Under the pieces are notes generated by a model. The model was given only the letters and a program-made list of their open reading frames with translations, did not search any database and had not been told where the DNA came from. Source: Straminergon stramineum (Eukaryota > Streptophyta > Bryopsida > Hypnales > Calliergonaceae). From it: DNA of 64,000 bases. How positions within the stretch are numbered: the stretch's first letter is position 1; every line of letters begins with the position of its first letter. The position numbers and the translations under genes were made by a program. Shown piece by piece: positions 59,594 to 64,000 of the stretch. The stretch spans positions 23,128,501 to 23,192,500 of the forward strand of contig OY987268.1 in NCBI GenBank assembly GCA_963920665.1, given 5' to 3'.

Positions 59594-62563
59594 CTATGGA
59601 AAAATTAGTTCATATTCATGTGAAGATGATTACACATTGTATGAAGTGCTGAAAAATTTCCATTTGGATTGGTTTACTCTAGGGTCCAACCAAAGGACCA
59701 CAAGCACTCTAAAGTACCCCACTTTATTGTTAGATGTGACTGTGGGAAGTGAGGGTTTGAGACAAAAAGAAATAGCGGTGACACTTAGCTTGGTCCGGTG
59801 GTGTAATCACAAGAGAAATCTTGGTTGGGCATATCTATTTATTACTAGATCTAATATTGTCAACTACAAGATTAAATAAATAGACAAAATCTATGGTTGT
59901 GAGATTTTAGCCTATCGTGGTCTCCGAGAAATTTGTTAGGCCTATCTAGAAGAGGTGGTCAAAAGAACTCCCTAAAAGTGATAAAATATTATCTCCTTTG
60001 TCCATGTAGGATTCCAAGTGAATTTTTCATCTATGAAAAATGGCAAGGGCCTTGTCCAAAGTGCAAACTCAACTGGGACCACACCTACCTATCTCCCAAT
60101 CACTACTTTGTTAATTAAAAATCCCTAATGTAAACTAACCTTTAGTGTACAGTACAAAAAAAGAAGTCCTCAAGTATCAAAGTACGACATGAGGCCATGA
60201 TTTCAAAAGACAATATGGACTCTAAAGTGAAATTTCCAATCCTATAGGTTCAAACAATCTTGGAGTTATAAACATCATGTTTTTTCCAAATGTAAAGTTG
60301 AGGTGTATGAAAGAAGAAAATTGTTTAAGGTACTTTGGGGAATGTTAGATTGATAAATTATATCTTTTTCTTGGTACTTGTAAATTTTCATTTTTCATTT
60401 TGGAACAATTTCTAATTGTACTTGCAACTATAAATTTTATTTTAAAAGTTGGCCTTTGGTGTATGGAGGTGTATTGTCTTGCCTTACTAATACAAATAGG
60501 GGTAACCACTTTAGCTTGGTGTATGCATATATGATGGCTTTTAGAACCATGTCCTTGTATTGTGGTTTAGTGATCTAGGAGTTCCTTTTTATTAGTAATT
60601 TATTGTCATTAGATTGTGTAGAAGAGGCTTTGTTGTGACAAAAGCTAGATGCAAAGAGGCTAAAGAAGGACCTTATTTGGGATGCACCCCAATGCTACAA
60701 AATTTAACTAGACTCTCATAGTACATATTTAGAGTTGTATACCTACAATATAAAATTGCATGTAAATTCTAAAAGAGATGACATCTAATGAATGAACACA
60801 AATCGTGTTCAAGAACTTATTGCAAGAACTCTTGAAATTGATGAAGTACATTTAAGTAAGTTGAATAAAATAAAAATTGTTTATTTTCCAATGATGTGAC
60901 TAGTGTGGTCACTTGATGATTAGTGACTTTGGTGTCATGTTTTGAAACAATTCATGTCTAAATGGAAACTTAAACCATATAAGGATTACCAAAACAATGA
61001 ATGAATATAAGAAATTCTAACCTTTTTGATGGAAAATTTCAAGACAACCTACAAAATTTTCTTCAATTTATTGTTGAATTTTAAAGTTAAAAATTGCAAT
61101 ATGTATTTTTTTTTATAGTATAGGATTATATATACTTGTAGTACTAACTCAAATATTTTTTTCAAAATTAACATGACAATTACAATTGCTAAACATCAAC
61201 TTTATGACCTTCAAAAAACAAAACTTGCAAATTGCATTTGCATACGCTATTGATATGCAATTATATATCATCATACAATAATGTCCTAGTGTGTGAGCAT
61301 TGAAATGCGAGCATGTGAGCCTTGAGCATATGTATAAATAGATATCCTACAACCATTGAAGGAGTTTATATCATAAACACCTCTAATATAGATATCTATA
61401 ACATAGTCACACTATAATTATGGAAGGTTTCTATAATATAGACACTTGGAACCTAGGTGTAAAGTCTTTTAGGCTCATAGACCCACAATTCTCAACTCAC
61501 ATAATAACAACCTTCTATCATTATATTTTAGTATATTATTATTATATTATTAGTGTGTATTGTGATATTTGAAGATCTTCCACAATTTCAAATGCAACAA
61601 TTCTTGTGCTATTTAATACAATGCTTGATTTCTAACATACATCTAGTTTGTACAAAGTTCTAAATGCAGAACTATATTTCACATTTTTCAAATTTTGTAT
61701 GCCTTGAGTGACCACTTCTTTCTTCATTAGGATTCAAAGTTTCAATAAAAAAAATGAATCTATATATACAGTAAAATTTGGTTTGGATTTTTGTCCAAGT
61801 CATTATTTATCTACATTGGTTTAAATTTATATACATCATCTCACAACACATTAACCTTGTATGGACGCTACAGACCTAAAAGGTTGAATGGGTGACTTCA
61901 TTTTAAATTGGAGAAACAAATAATTCACTTATTGGTCTAATAATTAGAGTATTTTGGTGACTATCTTGGTCATAGGGGGTACATCCTTACAAGTTTAAAT
62001 CTACCACATATATTCAATTACTACATGTTTTGAAATGAGTCTATTAGTAGTTTCCTCTCATAAATTTTGTTGGAGCCTTTTCCATCATTACCAACATGAA
62101 TTGGGTTGGCAAATATAGAAGAAGTGAATTTCTTCATAATGTTTTTTTGGCACAAGTAATAAGTTTTATAATCACTAAGAGAAATCTAGGCACTAATATC
62201 AAGCAAAGCAAGCCTACTATCCAAACAAAGTAGCAATAGTTGTAAAGGAAATCTTTAAAGTTCCAATTTAAAAGTTTTTTATTGATAAAAAGAATGAAAC
62301 TATACTAAAAAACATAATTGGGAGTACTTTTATAGTTCCAAGTCATCACCTTCTAGTCTTTAAGGAACCCTAAACATCCACTTAGCATGAAATTTTGCCA
62401 TAATATTGGCTACACAATGGGAGTAAAGAATATGTTTCAAGACATGCTTACCTCCGAACCACCCGTTCACAATCAAGGAGTGATTCCCATAACATCTCTC
62501 ATAGCTTTCACAATGCCTTTTGAATACCATACATGAAAGTCTAATTATGCACTCAAGTGCATG
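59594..62563. other. AT-rich gene desert
   Basis: Plus-strand frames at 59637-59879 and 59933-60118 lie close together and one contains CPKC, so this might be a decayed coding region, but no family is recognisable. The rest shows nothing. Confidence 0.4.
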
Positions 62564-62700
62564 AATTGAATTTCCACGTCTCATTCTTGGAGGTCCATGT
62601 CACCTCATACCGTTCACAAGATGACAAGTGGCACTCTTTCACAAAAAAATAACTTAATTTATGCCAAATCTGACCTTCACGTAGGGTAACAATGCATTTG
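62564..62700 (+). repeat. Dispersed repeat, copy A
   Basis: It matches 63306-63450 in direct orientation and 12683-12811 in reverse. The shared order is 'attgaatttcca', 'attcttggaggtc', 'tcacctca', 'gatgacaagtggc', 'acttaatttatg'. Confidence 0.65.
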
Positions 62701-63305
62701 ATTATTAGTGATTGATTTTCATTTTCAATAATATTAACAACCAAAAGACCCACAAATTAGACTGGCCACTAATTCTACTTGGTCACTATGTGAGGAGACA
62801 TTTTAGCATGAAATTCAGGGGGGGCCTTCAAGTATGGGGACTTCTGGAGGGAACTTGAAATTGGGATATTCCATACATTAAATTTAAAAAAAGATTCTGA
62901 CAAATTTTTGTCCTGCAGTGTCCTTCTTGGCCCCCCCTTGGCAAGTCAATTTAATTACTGTAGGAGGCCTACGGTTGGACGAGCTATTTCAGAGCAAATA
63001 TCGCTTACATTACTACTGTGATTTAAGGCAATTGAGGTCCAATGATGTAGTGACACGTAGGCAAATTGTTGTCGATCATAGATGAAGTTGAGGTCAGCTG
63101 AACTGGGCTCAATATCTTGTGTAGATATTTCAAGGGAATGACGTGGCAATTGTGCCAAAAAATTTTAAAAATTTGCTAGTCTTTGAGCTTTGTCATTGTG
63201 AGAATAATTTAGAGTAACTTAGGTTGAAGGTATTTATAATTTTATTGGCTAGCTAGGTCATGTTAGTAGATGTTGCTAGCCTTGATATTATATGTGAAGG
63301 TCTGA
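62701..63305. other. AT-rich spacer between two repeat copies
   Basis: No gene is recognised. A G-run lies at 62819-62824 and a C-run at 62932-62938. Confidence 0.45.
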
Positions 63306-63450
63306 AATTGAATTTCCATGTCAAATTCTTGGGGGTCTATATCACCTCACACCATTCACACCATTCACGAGATGATATGTGGCGCTTTTTTTTATTGGAC
63401 AAACATGACTTAATTTATGTTGAATTTTGACCTTCTTGTAGAGTTAGGTA
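63306..63450 (+). repeat. Dispersed repeat, copy B
   Basis: Second direct copy of the 62564-62700 repeat, with a small internal duplication of 'ccattcaca'. Confidence 0.65.
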
Positions 63451-64000
63451 CCTCTTGTTGAAGGTGTACATTGGATTTAGAGAGGGAAGTAGTGTATAAT
63501 AACACATGGCAATTATTAAGAATAAAATCAAAATTTATGTTTGTAATTTGCAATTTCTATTTGAGATTTAGTCTATCCACTCATAGTAATAATCAATCTT
63601 GTCCATTTAATTGATTCTTGAAAATATTTTTCAACAAGGAGAAGCCATTTTAGCCTAGTAGGACTAATAAGATCACTTTGGTTTTCTTGAGAACTCAGGT
63701 AGATTATATTGACTTCATATTCTATAAATCTTTAGAACAAATGCTAATCTACTTATAAAGCTTTGTTTCAGGTCCATCATTTCAATAAATATTGCAAAAG
63801 TTATAAGTCTTTGGTTTTTTGCAATGTCAATACAAGCATTTAAAAATATAATCTAATAAAAGATTAATTAGATTTGATTGGTTAGATTGATACCTACACA
63901 AAAACAGTTGAACCATTCAATTCCAAATAGTGAGATGAAAGTTAGGAAGAGTTTTATTTTGTGGGCAATGAAGATAGGAAAGAACATATAAAGTTGTTTT
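63451..64000. other. AT-rich end of the window
   Basis: No gene or repeat is recognised. Confidence 0.45.

Overview
The window looks like nuclear DNA of a land plant, probably a seed-free one (bryophyte, lycophyte or fern). Most of it is AT-rich (about 32% GC in a hand-counted 60-base line) and gene-poor. It is packed with short inverted-repeat elements, one Stowaway-type and one CACTA-type MITE, and LINE 3' ends. It also holds a two-exon plant GATA transcription factor gene and the wreck of a plant-type soluble pyrophosphatase gene. I cannot name the species.

The standout is at the left end. About 2.2 kb (roughly 666-2850) is GC-rich and reads as a piece of an alphaproteobacterial hopanoid (hpn) operon, in bacterial order. 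It holds the last ~45 codons of hpnE (now broken by three apparent single-base losses), a complete intron-free squalene-hopene cyclase (806-2776), and the first ~13 codons of hpnG behind a Shine-Dalgarno-like stretch. The hpnE stop and the cyclase start overlap as ATGA, as in bacterial operons. The left edge of the bacterial DNA falls where homology ends between the upstream sequence (1-668) and a second copy of it at 32813-33866, which has no cyclase. So a bacterial operon fragment appears joined to host DNA. The cyclase frame is open for 656 codons while both neighbours have decayed, which suggests the plant has kept the enzyme. An assembly chimera remains the main alternative.

Layout. 1-2.85 kb: duplicated host flank, then the hpn fragment. 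2.9-20 kb: AT-rich DNA with four copies of one inverted-repeat family, a CACTA-like foldback, an A-rich block and other repeats. 20-22.7 kb: higher-GC stretch with a degenerate tandem array and LINE 3' ends. 22.7-31.4 kb: AT-rich DNA around an island with the pyrophosphatase pseudogene. 31.4-40.2 kb: TTAA-flanked elements, the second copy of the cyclase flank, TAAGGTAG elements and a Stowaway MITE. 40.4-46.9 kb: GC-rich, low-complexity island with the GATA gene on the minus strand. 46.9-64 kb: AT-rich repeats, a 355-bp foldback and a GC-rich island at 58.5-59.2 kb.

Only two protein genes look intact: the cyclase and the GATA factor. They have no evident functional link. The cyclase would turn the plant's own squalene into hopanoid triterpenes. 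The GATA factor is a nuclear regulator. No tRNA, rRNA, CRISPR array or bacterial replication gene was seen.
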